From contig NZ_AP024110.1 in assembly GCF_019703875.1 (NCBI RefSeq), forward strand, positions 1,922,001 to 1,986,000: 64,000 nt of DNA. The letters are read 5' to 3'. Origin of the DNA: Methyloradius palustris (GTDB lineage Bacteria; Pseudomonadota; Gammaproteobacteria; Burkholderiales; Methylophilaceae). Under the pieces are notes generated by a model, which saw only the letters and a program-made list of their open reading frames with translations, made no database searches and was not told the DNA's origin. Positions 43,126 to 52,195 of this stretch are shown one piece after another (position 1 is the first letter of the stretch; every line of letters begins with the position of its first letter). Made by a program: the position numbers and the translations under genes.

Positions 43126-45612
43126 TTACTCTTTGGTCGATTTCACTTTCCAGATGTTTTTTGCATACTCGCCAATGGTACGGTCGCTGGAGAATTTACC
43201 CACGCGTGCCACGTTCAAGATAGCGCGGCGAGACCACTCTTCTTGATCTTGATACAGTTTGGATACGGCGTCTTGCGCCGCGATATAGCTCGCATAATCA
43301 GCCAGCAGCAGATAATGATCACCCTTGTGTAACAGCGTATCAAAGATGGCCTGGTAACGACCTGGCTCATCTACTGAGAAATATCCGCCTGCGATCATAT
43401 CCAGCACCTGGCGCAACTCTGGGTTGCCAAAGTAATAATCCCAAGGGTTATAGCCAGCTGCTTTTTTCTGCGCGACTTCGGGGGTAGTGAGGCCGAAAAT
43501 AAAGATATTTTCATCGCCTACTTCTTCCTTGATCTCCACATTGGCACCGTCCAATGTACCGATGGTGAGCGCGCCGTTGAGCGCCATCTTCATATTGCCC
43601 GTGCCAGATGCCTCAGTACCTGCAGTCGAAATCTGCTCAGATAAATCACTGCCGGGGAATAGTAATTCAGCGGCTGAAACTTCATAATTTGGGTAGAACA
43701 CCACTTTAAGTCTATCGCCTACAGCAGGGTCTTCATTGACAATGACTGCCACATCATTGATCAGGCGAATAATCTGCTTGGCCATCCAGTAACCAGGAGC
43801 AGCCTTACCACCAAAAATGACGGTGCGGGGGGCAGCATCATTAGCTTGACCTGACCGAATACGGTTATACAGCGTGATGACATGCAACAGGTTTAGTAAC
43901 TGGCGTTTGTATTCGTGAATGCGCTTGATTTGCACATCAAACAGGCTATCTGGGTTCAACCTGACACTCGTGAGCTTTTCGATACGCTCGGCCAAACGGA
44001 CTTTATTGGCGTGCTTGATGTCCCTGAATGCTTTACGGAACACGGCATTTTCTGCCAACGGAGTCAGGGCGCTAAGTTTGGACAAATCACTGTGGAAATC
44101 ACTGCCTATCTTGCTAGTCATCAATTTAACCAGGCCAGGATTACATTGGTTCAGCCAGCGGCGAGGCGTAATGCCATTAGTAATGTTGATGAACTTGCCT
44201 GGATAAATTCGGTTGAAGTCATCAAACAATATGGTTTTCAGTAACTCACTGTGCAACGCTGCAACGCCGTTCACGGTATGACTACCAACAATCGCCAGAT
44301 GTGCCATGCGCACGCGGCGGCCATGGGTTTCATCAATAATGGAAACGCGTGTGAGTAAATCAGTATCGCCAGGGAATTTATGGTTCACCATCTGCAAGAA
44401 CTCATAATTGATCTTGTAGATAATATCCAGATGGCGTGGCAATAAACTACCAAACAGCTCTACAGACCAGGTTTCAAGAGCTTCTGGCATCAAGGTATGG
44501 TTGGTATATCCAAATATCTTGACGCCCAACTTCCATGCATAATCCCACTCTAGATGGTGAATATCTACCAATTGGTGCATCAGCTCAGCGACCGCGATGG
44601 CTGGGTGTGTATCGTTCAGTTGAATCGCGACTTTGTCAGGTAATTTATCCCAGTCGCTATTTTTCAGCAGGAATAAATGAATAATGTCTTGAATGGCCGC
44701 AGACACAAAGAAATACTGCTGCTTGAGTCTTAACTCACGGCCTGAGGCTGAAGTATCGTTAGGGTAAAGTACCTTGGAGATGCTTTCCGTATCATTACGC
44801 CCTTCAACCGCTTTTTCATAATTGCCATCATTAAACTGGCGCAGATCGAATTCTTTGGTTGCCTTTGCTGACCACAGGCGCAAATTGTTCACGGTTTGCG
44901 TGTTATAGCCGGGAATTGGTACATCGTAGGCCATCGCCACCACAGACTCATAATCTACCCAGTGGTACTTAGTTGCACCCTGCTTGTCGTGCACCTCAAC
45001 CACTTTGCCGAAGAACTTGATGGTATGGGTATGCTCAGGGCGCTGGAACTCCCATATATTGCCGTAGCGCAGCCAGTTATCTGGGTTCTCAACCTGCTGG
45101 CCTTTTTCAATTGACTGCCGAAACATGCCGTACTCATAGCGAATGCCATGACCAGTACCTGGGATATTCATTGTCGCCATTGAATCCAGGAAACAGGCGG
45201 CCAAACGGCCTAAACCACCGTTACCAAGCGCAGCATCGGTTTCCATTTCAACAACGTTTTCAAGGTTATGCCCAAGGTCGGTCAAACCCTCGCTAACTTT
45301 GCCATCAATGCCCAAATTCAGTGCGGCATTTGAGAGCATGCGCCCGATTAAGAACTCCAGTGAGAGATAAAACACACGTTTAGGGTCACGCGCGCGATTC
45401 TCGTCACGGGTTTTTACCCAGCGCTCCATCACGTGATCACGCACTGTATGTGCTGCTGCAGAGTACCAGTCACGCCGCGTAGCATTGTCACTGGTTTTAC
45501 CAGATGAAAATACCAAGTGATTCTGCAAGGCCTGCACAATAGGCGTTTGCTCTGATGTAATTACGGTATTGGCTGATTTTTTGGAAGTAGCTTTTGCTTT
45601 TGGAGTGGTCAT
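43126..45612 (-). CDS. glgP: Glycogen/starch/alpha-glucan phosphorylase
   Basis: Phosphorolysis of alpha-1,4-glucans to glucose-1-phosphate, PLP-dependent. The 828-residue length is standard. Motifs: the N-terminal VFYLSLEFLIGRMLSNA, the active-site loop GNGGLGRLAACFLDS (about 150-164), KRIHEYKRQLLN (about 575-586) and the PLP-Lys region EASGTGNMKMALNGALTIG (Lys near 672). It begins with a Lys/Thr-rich tail not needed for catalysis. No other glg gene is nearby. Confidence 0.97.
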   Translation of the reverse strand: MTTPKAKATSKKSANTVITSEQTPIVQALQNHLVFSSGKTSDNATRRDWYSAAAHTVRDHVMERWVKTRDENRARDPKRVFYLSLEFLIGRMLSNAALNLGIDGKVSEGLTDLGHNLENVVEMETDAALGNGGLGRLAACFLDSMATMNIPGTGHGIRYEYGMFRQSIEKGQQVENPDNWLRYGNIWEFQRPEHTHTIKFFGKVVEVHDKQGATKYHWVDYESVVAMAYDVPIPGYNTQTVNNLRLWSAKATKEFDLRQFNDGNYEKAVEGRNDTESISKVLYPNDTSASGRELRLKQQYFFVSAAIQDIIHLFLLKNSDWDKLPDKVAIQLNDTHPAIAVAELMHQLVDIHHLEWDYAWKLGVKIFGYTNHTLMPEALETWSVELFGSLLPRHLDIIYKINYEFLQMVNHKFPGDTDLLTRVSIIDETHGRRVRMAHLAIVGSHTVNGVAALHSELLKTILFDDFNRIYPGKFINITNGITPRRWLNQCNPGLVKLMTSKIGSDFHSDLSKLSALTPLAENAVFRKAFRDIKHANKVRLAERIEKLTSVRLNPDSLFDVQIKRIHEYKRQLLNLLHVITLYNRIRSGQANDAAPRTVIFGGKAAPGYWMAKQIIRLINDVAVIVNEDPAVGDRLKVVFYPNYEVSAAELLFPGSDLSEQISTAGTEASGTGNMKMALNGALTIGTLDGANVEIKEEVGDENIFIFGLTTPEVAQKKAAGYNPWDYYFGNPELRQVLDMIAGGYFSVDEPGRYQAIFDTLLHKGDHYLLLADYASYIAAQDAVSKLYQDQEEWSRRAILNVARVGKFSSDRTIGEYAKNIWKVKSTKE

Positions 45613-45834
45613 AAGCCGATTCTTTCGATATCAATTCACAGAACGAAAATGACACCAGACCCGTCATGGCCAGCGCTGTATGGCAGGCTAGGACAAGTTT
45701 GTGATCACGCAGAAAATCACTGAAACAGATGCTTTGAATAAAGATAGCTTATTCAGCAGTCGTTGTCAGCTAATCTAGCAAAAAGCAGGCCGTAGAATGG
45801 AGAAGTATTGGGGATGTACTGAGTTAAGAACTGA
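45613..45834. other. Non-coding stretch upstream of glgP
   Basis: About 220 bases between the glgP start and the exbD terminator. I see no tRNA, no convincing reading frame and no repeat. It presumably carries the glgP promoter on the minus strand, but no clear -35/-10 pair could be assigned. Confidence 0.5.
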
Positions 45835-45872
45835 AAGTTAGGCCAGCCAGTAAATCTAGCCTGACCTAACTT
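45835..45872 (-). terminator. Hairpin terminator after exbD
   Basis: AAGTTAGGCCAG and CTGACCTAACTT form a 12-bp stem (one G-T wobble on the minus strand) around 14 bases, beginning 1 base past the exbD stop. The following T-run is short (CTTTC), so efficiency is uncertain. It closes the hemP-tonB-exbB-exbD operon. Confidence 0.6.
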
Positions 45873-45873
45873 G

Positions 45874-46311
45874 TTATTGCGAATTGCCTGATGCGTTAGG
45901 CTGGCTAACAAACCCTAGTTTTTTAATGCCTGCATTTTGTGCATCTGCCATGATTTCGGCCAGCGCCTGATAACGCGTGTCTTTATCTGCACGGATATGC
46001 AGCTCTGGTTGAGGCTCTTGCTTAGCGGCCTGTTTTAAGCGCACTGTTAATTCACCTTGCACCAGCGGCGAATCATTCCAGTAAGTCTTGCCATCTTGAT
46101 CAATCGAGATTGAAACCACGTCTGGCTTTTCAGGCAAAGGCTGGCTACTTGCCTGTGGCAAATCTATCTTTACCGCATGTGTGAGCAAAGGTGCCGTGAT
46201 AATAAAAATCACTAAAAGCACCAGCATGACATCGACTAATGGCGTGGTATTGATTTCCGCCATTGGCGCTTGCTGTTTGCCCGCGCTAAAACCATTACCT
46301 GACCCTATCAT
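45874..46311 (-). CDS. exbD: Biopolymer transport protein ExbD
   Basis: Proton-channel partner of ExbB that energises TonB. 145 residues, one transmembrane segment (about 25-45; VDVMLVLLVIFIITAPLL) with the functional Asp near residue 27, then a periplasmic domain with LHIRADKDTRYQALAEIM. The start codon overlaps the exbB stop (ATGA). Fifth element of an iron-regulated TonB system; likely Fur-regulated through the hemP site. Confidence 0.94.
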   Translation of the reverse strand: MIGSGNGFSAGKQQAPMAEINTTPLVDVMLVLLVIFIITAPLLTHAVKIDLPQASSQPLPEKPDVVSISIDQDGKTYWNDSPLVQGELTVRLKQAAKQEPQPELHIRADKDTRYQALAEIMADAQNAGIKKLGFVSQPNASGNSQ

Positions 46312-47060
46312 GCATTCACCTCTTTAAGATGTGCAGCGCTTTGCTTGCTTGCTTGATTTCCTGAGCTTGTATTAGGCGCAACAGTAAGTGCAGTGCCCAT
46401 AATAAGTAAGGTGTGTAAATCATGAGCAAAGCTTTCCAGCTGACCCAGCAGCACGCGATTGCTACGCACTAACGCGTTGTAGGCAAGCACTGCCGGAATA
46501 GCAACCGCTAAACCCATTGCAGTCATAATCAATGCTTCACCCACTGGACCAGCGACTTTATCAAGTGTTGCCTGACCGCTCAGACTAATACTGGCAAGTG
46601 CATGGTAAATACCCCACACAGTACCAAATAAACCAATAAATGGAGACACACTACCAACAGAAGCCAATACTGTAAGGCCTGATTCAAGCGCTGCACTTTC
46701 ATCCGCAATATTACGGCGCATGGCACGGGCAACAAACTCATCCTGATTGCAAGCATCGGCCAGCCGTTTTGCAGCATGTTTCTGATGATGCTCTGCGGCC
46801 TCAATTGATTGAGTGGCAAGCCTTGATACAGGAGTTGTACCTGCTGTCTGGTTTAAAGCAGATGCCAAAGTAGGTGCATCCCAAAATCTCTTGGTGAACG
46901 CGTTAGAGTTGTTGCGTAGTGTCACAGCCTGGTAGCTTTTTACAATAATCAAATACCAGCTTGCCACTGACATCGTCACCAATAGCAATGCAACCATCAT
47001 TGAAACGGGGCCGCCGTCCGTAATAAATGTCAGTGAGTTAAATTGATAGCCGCTTTCCAT
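46308..47060 (-). CDS. exbB: Biopolymer transport protein ExbB (MotA/TolQ/ExbB family)
   Basis: Inner-membrane channel scaffold for TonB energisation. I start at MESGYQFNSLTFI, preceded by AAGGA six bases upstream (250 residues). The frame runs 31 codons upstream into the tonB end, without family similarity. Three transmembrane segments: about 20-40, 135-157 (LASVGSVSPFIGLFGTVWGI) and 175-200 (GEALIMTAMGLAVAIPAVLA). The C-terminal part is soluble and ends in a polar tail. Confidence 0.94.
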   Translation of the reverse strand: MESGYQFNSLTFITDGGPVSMMVALLLVTMSVASWYLIIVKSYQAVTLRNNSNAFTKRFWDAPTLASALNQTAGTTPVSRLATQSIEAAEHHQKHAAKRLADACNQDEFVARAMRRNIADESAALESGLTVLASVGSVSPFIGLFGTVWGIYHALASISLSGQATLDKVAGPVGEALIMTAMGLAVAIPAVLAYNALVRSNRVLLGQLESFAHDLHTLLIMGTALTVAPNTSSGNQASKQSAAHLKEVNA

Positions 47061-47109
47061 GAAATTTCCTTGTATAAATGCTGAATAAATATTGCTTGAA
47101 TATGGTGAA

Positions 47110-47907
47110 TTACTTATCGATTGAGAATCTGACGGGCACCAGCACATAAGCACTCAAGGCCTGATTGTTCTTTTTTGCTGGCACAAAACGCCATTTTTTT
47201 ACAGCTGTAATCGCTGCTTGATCCAAGCGTTCATATTGGCTACTTTTTTCAAGTTCAACGCTAGTGGCTTCACCTGTAGCGCTAACCAGAACCCGCAACA
47301 TCACTTGCCCCTGCTCACTCAGACGATGTGATACTGGTGGATAACTGGGTGCAGGGTTATTTAGATAAGCAACCCCAAATTTAGGGGGCTCTACGACCTC
47401 TTCTTTTTGGGGCGATTTTTCCGTAGATTCACTTGATTTACTTTCGGCGACCTGCTGATCTTGCGGGGTGCTTGGCTTACTTTCCGTAACGGGGATTTCT
47501 TGCTTGATTGGATTAATGTTCTCTTGAGCTAACGGCACTGAGGAAGGCACATTTGTATGCGGAACAATTACCCTTTTCTCGACCACAGGCTTTTGCTTAA
47601 CTATCTCCACTTTTGGTGTTTGTGCAGGCTGCTCATTCTGCAGTTGTGGGGCATCAAGCAGGCTTACCATCATGGGCGCTGCCGCAGGCATATCAATCTT
47701 ATCTTTCTGCTGCGCGTGTATGACAAACATCAATATGCTCACATGCAGAACTGCAACTAACACCAAGCTTGACCATGAAAATTTCTGTGGTTGGCTTTCC
47801 GATAGAATTGCACTTGGCTTTAGCGCTTTGATATCGAAAGTAGGTAATTCACTTACCAATTTTGGCATGAGATGTAATTGGGGTTGACCCAGCATAATAT
47901 TCATCAT
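47110..47907 (-). CDS. tonB: Energy transducer TonB
   Basis: Spans the periplasm to drive outer-membrane receptors. The membrane anchor is about 45-65 (SSLVLVAVLHVSILMFVIHA). It is followed by a Pro/Lys/Glu-rich spacer and the C-terminal TonB domain: NPAPSYPPVSHRLSEQGQVM (the YPP motif), AAITAVKKWRFVPA and VPVRFSI. 265 residues. The N-terminal cytoplasmic part is about 45 residues, longer than usual. The stop of hemP overlaps its start region by a single base. Serves the siderophore and heme receptors downstream. Confidence 0.94.
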   Translation of the reverse strand: MMNIMLGQPQLHLMPKLVSELPTFDIKALKPSAILSESQPQKFSWSSLVLVAVLHVSILMFVIHAQQKDKIDMPAAAPMMVSLLDAPQLQNEQPAQTPKVEIVKQKPVVEKRVIVPHTNVPSSVPLAQENINPIKQEIPVTESKPSTPQDQQVAESKSSESTEKSPQKEEVVEPPKFGVAYLNNPAPSYPPVSHRLSEQGQVMLRVLVSATGEATSVELEKSSQYERLDQAAITAVKKWRFVPAKKNNQALSAYVLVPVRFSIDK

Positions 47908-48158
47908 TATTTGGTTAGTATGAGCTTGCCCTGCTTGGTGATTCTTAATAAATACTCATCCTCGCCATGCACGATGGCGACTTCTTTACTGTCCGCGAAT
48001 AACAATTGGGTACTGAGTTGGCGCTTTTGATTTAAAACAACCCTCTTGGTTCTGTCTAACTCAGATTGTGCTAGAGACGAGTTGACCAATTCTGTATCTA
48101 GCTGTTTTGCATCTAGTTGCTTTACTTGTTGAGTTGAAGTTTTTAATGGATTTATCAT
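47907..48158 (-). CDS. hemP: Hemin uptake protein HemP (tonB operon copy)
   Basis: Short cytoplasmic protein associated with heme uptake. The conserved C-terminus LFADSKEVAIVHGEDEYLLR and the invariant KLILTK ending are present. I start at MINPLKTSTQ (83 residues). The frame could begin 13 codons upstream, but that would cross the Fur box. The N-terminal 45 residues are longer and more polar than in the second HemP at 61 kb. It opens the hemP-tonB-exbB-exbD operon. Confidence 0.85.
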   Translation of the reverse strand: MINPLKTSTQQVKQLDAKQLDTELVNSSLAQSELDRTKRVVLNQKRQLSTQLLFADSKEVAIVHGEDEYLLRITKQGKLILTK

Positions 48159-48164
48159 CTTAAT

Positions 48165-48183
48165 GAAGATGATAATAATTCTC
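48165..48183 (-). promoter_or_regulatory. Fur box at the hemP start
   Basis: GAGAATTATTATCATCTTC on the minus strand matches 14 of 19 bases of the classic Fur box. It ends only 6 bases before the preferred hemP ATG, overlapping the place of the ribosome-binding site. A Fur site this close suggests a very short leader, or repression that also blocks translation-start DNA. Confidence 0.75.
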
Positions 48184-48241
48184 ATTTGTAATGTCAACCA
48201 AAAAATATAGTGTATGCATATAGCTATATGCCGTTACTTAG

Positions 48242-49765
48242 CTAATATATATCCCGTCTATATCTGCCAGTATTAGTTAAGTTTGCTAAAATATGATCCC
48301 CAACAATATCCAAAAGCACACGGTGCACTTCAGGCGCCATGCCTTTTGCGCTACCGCAGATAAAGATAGCCGCACCATCATCAAGCCATACTCTTAATTC
48401 ATCCGCTGCCTGTTGTATTAAATCCTGCACATAGATCGGTATCGCCTGATCACGGGAATAAGCAATATCAAGTCTCGTCAGCACACCCTCTTCTTGCAAT
48501 GCCTGGAGTTCATCGCTGAAATAGGCATCGTAAGCTGCATTGCGCTCCCCGAAAATCAACCAGTGACGACGCTGACCTGCGGCAATACTGGCTTTTAGAT
48601 GTGCTCGTAGCCCTGCGATACCCGTGCCGTTGCCAATCAGAATCAGCGGTATCGGCTCGGCAGGCGGATGAAACATCGGGCTTGGTCGCACTCTAAGCGC
48701 GATTTTATCGCCTATGCTGGCATATTCAGTTAACCACCCTGAACCGTGTCCAAGTTCACCGTTGGTATTACGTACCTGACGCACAACAAGCTCAAGCCCT
48801 TCGGCGGGCAAGGAGGCAATAGAATATTCGCGGTGAGATAATAGCTTCAGGCTCGAGGAGAGTTCAGACGTAGGGAGCTGTTTTAAAGCTTCAATTTCAG
48901 CAGCGCTGTGCGGTAGAAAACGTTCAGCCAACCATTCGCCCCAGGGCGTTCCAGACTCATTAGCCGGGGCATCGTGTTTTAGGCCCAGGGCATTCAGCAA
49001 TGCTGCAACTGATCGCTCAGAATTGCGCGGACCAACTTCAACAATATCTCCCGCTTGCCATCCCTCATGAACTTCCAAAGCTTCAAGCTTGAGATGATAA
49101 ACAGGCCCTCCCACGCTGCCTGGATTAAGAAGATGACGTTCTATCAAACGCCAGGATTGATAGGCAGGAGCACTCCAATCAGCAGCTTCTATCGTGTCCG
49201 CAAGCAGGCTGAGCTGCGATTGCCAGTGACGTAATGCCCCTGCATCGCCATTATCCACTTCCACCATATCGAACAGAGGCAAGGCATGACTTTGCTGTAG
49301 CCAATGATCAAGCGTATGCCCAAAGCCGCAAAAATAGGTATAGCGCCGATCGCCTAATGCCAGCAAACCATATTCAAGGGACTGTAGATTGGCGTCCCCA
49401 GACATCGTCTTTAACACAAAGTCTGTTGCATTATCAGGCGAGTCACCTTCGCCAGTCGTACTGACAATAAAAAGCGCGCGGCGATAATTAGCTAATTCAG
49501 ATGAAGATACTTGATCCAGCGCCTTAACCTGTAAGCGTAAACCAGCAGCAGCCAAGATTTCAGCGGTTAGCGATGCCAGTTGCTGTGCATTTCCAGTCTG
49601 GCTGGCAAAAGCCACCAGCGTATCCGCTGTTTGCAATGTGGCCGAGTTTTCATTGGTTATCTCAGGTGTGCTAGATGCCAGCGCAAGACGGCGGCGGCGA
49701 ATAAACCATATCGTCAGCACGAAATAGCTAACAACGATTAACAATGCAAGGAGTTGTCGGTTCAA
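48242..49765 (-). CDS. Membrane-anchored flavodoxin-type NADPH reductase
   Basis: Resembles the alpha subunit of sulfite reductase/P450 reductase. One N-terminal transmembrane segment (about 4-22). An FMN flavodoxin domain follows (about 45-190): VAFASQTGNAQQLA, STTGEGDSPDNA and GDRRYTYFCGFGHTLD. The FAD domain has HREYSIASLP; the NADP domain has PLILIGNGTGIAGLRAHL and FICGSAKGMAPEVH. It ends in RYRRDIY. 507 residues. It overlaps the apbE stop (ATGA) and ends the PepSY operon. Probably moves electrons from NADPH to a membrane/periplasmic ferric chelate reductase. Confidence 0.85.
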   Translation of the reverse strand: MNRQLLALLIVVSYFVLTIWFIRRRRLALASSTPEITNENSATLQTADTLVAFASQTGNAQQLASLTAEILAAAGLRLQVKALDQVSSSELANYRRALFIVSTTGEGDSPDNATDFVLKTMSGDANLQSLEYGLLALGDRRYTYFCGFGHTLDHWLQQSHALPLFDMVEVDNGDAGALRHWQSQLSLLADTIEAADWSAPAYQSWRLIERHLLNPGSVGGPVYHLKLEALEVHEGWQAGDIVEVGPRNSERSVAALLNALGLKHDAPANESGTPWGEWLAERFLPHSAAEIEALKQLPTSELSSSLKLLSHREYSIASLPAEGLELVVRQVRNTNGELGHGSGWLTEYASIGDKIALRVRPSPMFHPPAEPIPLILIGNGTGIAGLRAHLKASIAAGQRRHWLIFGERNAAYDAYFSDELQALQEEGVLTRLDIAYSRDQAIPIYVQDLIQQAADELRVWLDDGAAIFICGSAKGMAPEVHRVLLDIVGDHILANLTNTGRYRRDIY

Positions 49766-50778
49766 GCTGCCCCCTCTGCCATTGCTAACAAAGCGGGAGA
49801 GGCATATTGCACGGGCTTAGCATCCTCAAGTTGCGTGACCTCAAGTTGAGTGAATAGTACGGCAATGCCACGGCGCGCGGCATAATCAAGCCCTGCACTA
49901 ACACCCATCACCATGAGCGCTGTCGCTATTGCATCGGCGCGCATACAGGAACTGTGCAACACGGTTACCACGCAAGATGCAAGCACAGGCGAGCCAGTGC
50001 GCGGGTCTATGGTATGCGAATAGCGAGTACCTTCGTAATCGAAATATCGACGGTAATCACCAGAGGTCGCTATCGCCAAACCATGAAGTGCGGCAATAGT
50101 CTGTACACCATCTAGTGACGACATGGGATTTTCCAGTGCAACCCACCAAGGCTGCCCGTCTGGTTTGATACCAAAACCAGACAATTCACCACCCACCTCT
50201 ACCAGAAAATTATTTACGCCTGCGTCACGCAAGTCAGCCGCAATCAAATCAACGCTATAGCCTTTGGCTATCCCCGAAAAATCCAGGTAGAAGCCACCAG
50301 GCTGCTTGATCTTGTTGTCTTTTAATTCAAGTCGGTGCCAGCCACATAAAGCCTTGGCCGCAAAAATAAGCGCCTGTGGAGGCAAGTTAGCTCTAACTGC
50401 GTCAGGCCCAAAACCCCAGAGATTGACCAAGGGACCTATCGTTGGGTCGAATGCGCCATCAGTATCTGAAGCTATTTCAAGTGCGCATTCAAGCACGTGG
50501 GAGAAATGGGCTGGCAAGTGATGCGAACTGCCAGCCAATCCGCTATTAAAACGGCTGATGCATGAATCAGCCTGCCAAGTGCTCATTTCAGTGACTACAG
50601 CCTCAATCGCATGAGCTACCAATGTAGTCACTTTCTGAGGGTTAACGCTGCCTTCATCAACCCATTTCACCGCCCAACTGGTGCCCATGGCATTGCCTGT
50701 CACTTCCAGCAGCTTTCCCACTGGCAGACGCGCAGGTAGCCCCGCCAATTGTGGCGGTATAAGAATACGGCGATCCAA
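49762..50778 (-). CDS. apbE: FAD:protein FMN transferase
   Basis: Attaches FMN covalently to threonine of target flavoproteins in the envelope; metal-dependent. Family hallmarks: GNAMGTSWAVKW (about 30-41), DFSGIAKGYSVDLIAADL (about 169-186; KGY), and YSHTIDPRTGSPV (about 254-266). The C-terminal Asp motif is in SSCMRADAIATALMVMG. The start is a TTG right after the DUF4198 stop. A signal peptide is not obvious, so location is uncertain. It is flanked by PepSY/DUF2271/DUF4198 genes and the reductase, the likely targets or partners of its flavinylation activity. Confidence 0.85.
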   Translation of the reverse strand: MDRRILIPPQLAGLPARLPVGKLLEVTGNAMGTSWAVKWVDEGSVNPQKVTTLVAHAIEAVVTEMSTWQADSCISRFNSGLAGSSHHLPAHFSHVLECALEIASDTDGAFDPTIGPLVNLWGFGPDAVRANLPPQALIFAAKALCGWHRLELKDNKIKQPGGFYLDFSGIAKGYSVDLIAADLRDAGVNNFLVEVGGELSGFGIKPDGQPWWVALENPMSSLDGVQTIAALHGLAIATSGDYRRYFDYEGTRYSHTIDPRTGSPVLASCVVTVLHSSCMRADAIATALMVMGVSAGLDYAARRGIAVLFTQLEVTQLEDAKPVQYASPALLAMAEGAA

Positions 50779-50783
50779 GACTA

Positions 50784-51596
50784 CTACTGCGGCATTACTT
50801 CAAGCGTCACGCTGTAAGAAAGGCTGCGTTCCTTGGCTTGCTTGAAGCTCACATTTTTATCCTTGAGCTCGGCATCCAGGTAATACATACCAGGTTGTGA
50901 CCAATTCACTTTAACCTTACCTTGCTTGTCAGACTTGTAACGTGTTTCACCTAATGCATTACGGTAACGGCTTTGTCCACTGACCACTTCAATATCAACA
51001 TCAGCCGTTGCCTTACCATCAACCAACACCTGAAACTCTGCTGGCTCGCCCATCACAAGATCATTTGGGTGCGTAATTGGCAGTATTTCAAGACCAATAC
51101 CGCTAGACTTTACCGCTGTCGGCGCACCCATGGTCACAAACGTCATGACATGCATGATTGATTCACCCACTTGCAAATCATCGGCATTCGCGGGCACTTC
51201 ACGTGCAAATGCCTCCGCATTACCCATGAAGCGCTTAGGCTGCCCGCCAACCTTCCAGTTAGCACGCAGGCCGCTACGCAAGATATCCAACATATAAGTA
51301 CCGCTTTGTTCCAATTTCAGGTCAAACGTTGTGCGCAGTTCACCTTTCCCCACATTGGCTGGATCTAGATGGCTGCCGTCAGGCGCGGTAATCACCAAGG
51401 TATCGACTGCCAAGGGGCGATGGTTAAAGTAAAAAATATCATTGGAAACAGCAGCGTCAAATGTAATGAATTGCGGTGACGAAAGCACAGTGCTTGAAGG
51501 CAGCAACCAGACGCTATGCGCCTGTGCAGGTAATGTAATAAGCATGGCCGAAGCCAAACCTATGGATAACAAAGCATGGTTAATACGTGAAATCAT
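50784..51596 (-). CDS. DUF4198 exported protein
   Basis: 270 residues with a signal peptide (MISRINHALLSIGLASAML, cleaved near AQAHS). The mature start HSVWLLPSSTVLS is typical of DUF4198 (NikM/cobalt-transport-accessory-like beta-sandwich). Later DVDIEVVSGQSRYRN and the C-terminal SYSVTLEVMPQ. It lies between the DUF2271 gene (28 bases) and apbE (5 bases) and is Fur-associated through the common promoter. Possible metal-binding or reductase-accessory role, from context only. Confidence 0.8.
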   Translation of the reverse strand: MISRINHALLSIGLASAMLITLPAQAHSVWLLPSSTVLSSPQFITFDAAVSNDIFYFNHRPLAVDTLVITAPDGSHLDPANVGKGELRTTFDLKLEQSGTYMLDILRSGLRANWKVGGQPKRFMGNAEAFAREVPANADDLQVGESIMHVMTFVTMGAPTAVKSSGIGLEILPITHPNDLVMGEPAEFQVLVDGKATADVDIEVVSGQSRYRNALGETRYKSDKQGKVKVNWSQPGMYYLDAELKDKNVSFKQAKERSLSYSVTLEVMPQ

Positions 51597-51624
51597 GGAA
51601 ATTCTCCGTAAGTTAAATGGTGGT

Positions 51625-52149
51625 TCAAGGCTTGATGTCTAAACTAATGGCGCCGAGTTCCTGCTGACCATCAACTTTTTGTGTATCGGCTTTTGTAGCT
51701 GGCCAATTGAAAGGAATGCGCACCAGTTCATGGCCGCCTTTTTCGCGCGCAGCCTCCACCACTAGGCGATACTCTCCCTTAGGCAGCGCAGCAAGCGCTT
51801 TGCCATCGTTAAAGCTCAGGCTATATTCGCCAACAGGGCGCGTTGCGCCAGAGATACCATCCAAAGGCAATTGTGCATCTCGACCACCTTTACGCCACCA
51901 TTGGCGCAAGTCTGCCAGCCACTTGGTGCCAGAGCCTTCAGGCCCAGATTTCTGGCTATACCAGAGCGCCAAATTTTGCGCCACACTCTGATCAACACGC
52001 TCAATCCATACCGCCACATAAGGGCGATGATATTCAGATGCATTGATCTGTGGAATATTGACTTTAATATTAAGGTCTGCCGCCATGCCCTGATGGGCAA
52101 ACAACCCAGCAATCAATGATGGTAGTAATACAGGAACCCAATTACGCAT
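51625..52149 (-). CDS. DUF2271 exported protein
   Basis: 174 residues with a signal peptide (about 1-23, ending GMAAD). The mature protein shows YVAVWIERVDQSVAQNLALWY, here cut at 20 in the motif but recognisable, and WLADLRQWWRKGGRDAQLP, then DGISGATRPVGEY. This pattern defines DUF2271, a small periplasmic family almost always found with PepSY, DUF4198, ApbE and flavoprotein genes. It may be an electron-transfer or flavin-carrying partner; no CxxCH or cofactor motif is seen. Confidence 0.82.
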   Translation of the reverse strand: MRNWVPVLLPSLIAGLFAHQGMAADLNIKVNIPQINASEYHRPYVAVWIERVDQSVAQNLALWYSQKSGPEGSGTKWLADLRQWWRKGGRDAQLPLDGISGATRPVGEYSLSFNDGKALAALPKGEYRLVVEAAREKGGHELVRIPFNWPATKADTQKVDGQQELGAISLDIKP

Positions 52150-52195
52150 AGATCGACTCCATTAAAAAGTAATAATTAATTGCGAGAATTTTAAG

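Noticed and set aside
45613..45873. Possible small RNA gene between glgP and exbD
   Set aside because: No promoter-terminator pair pointing into the gap. The only hairpin is at the exbD end.
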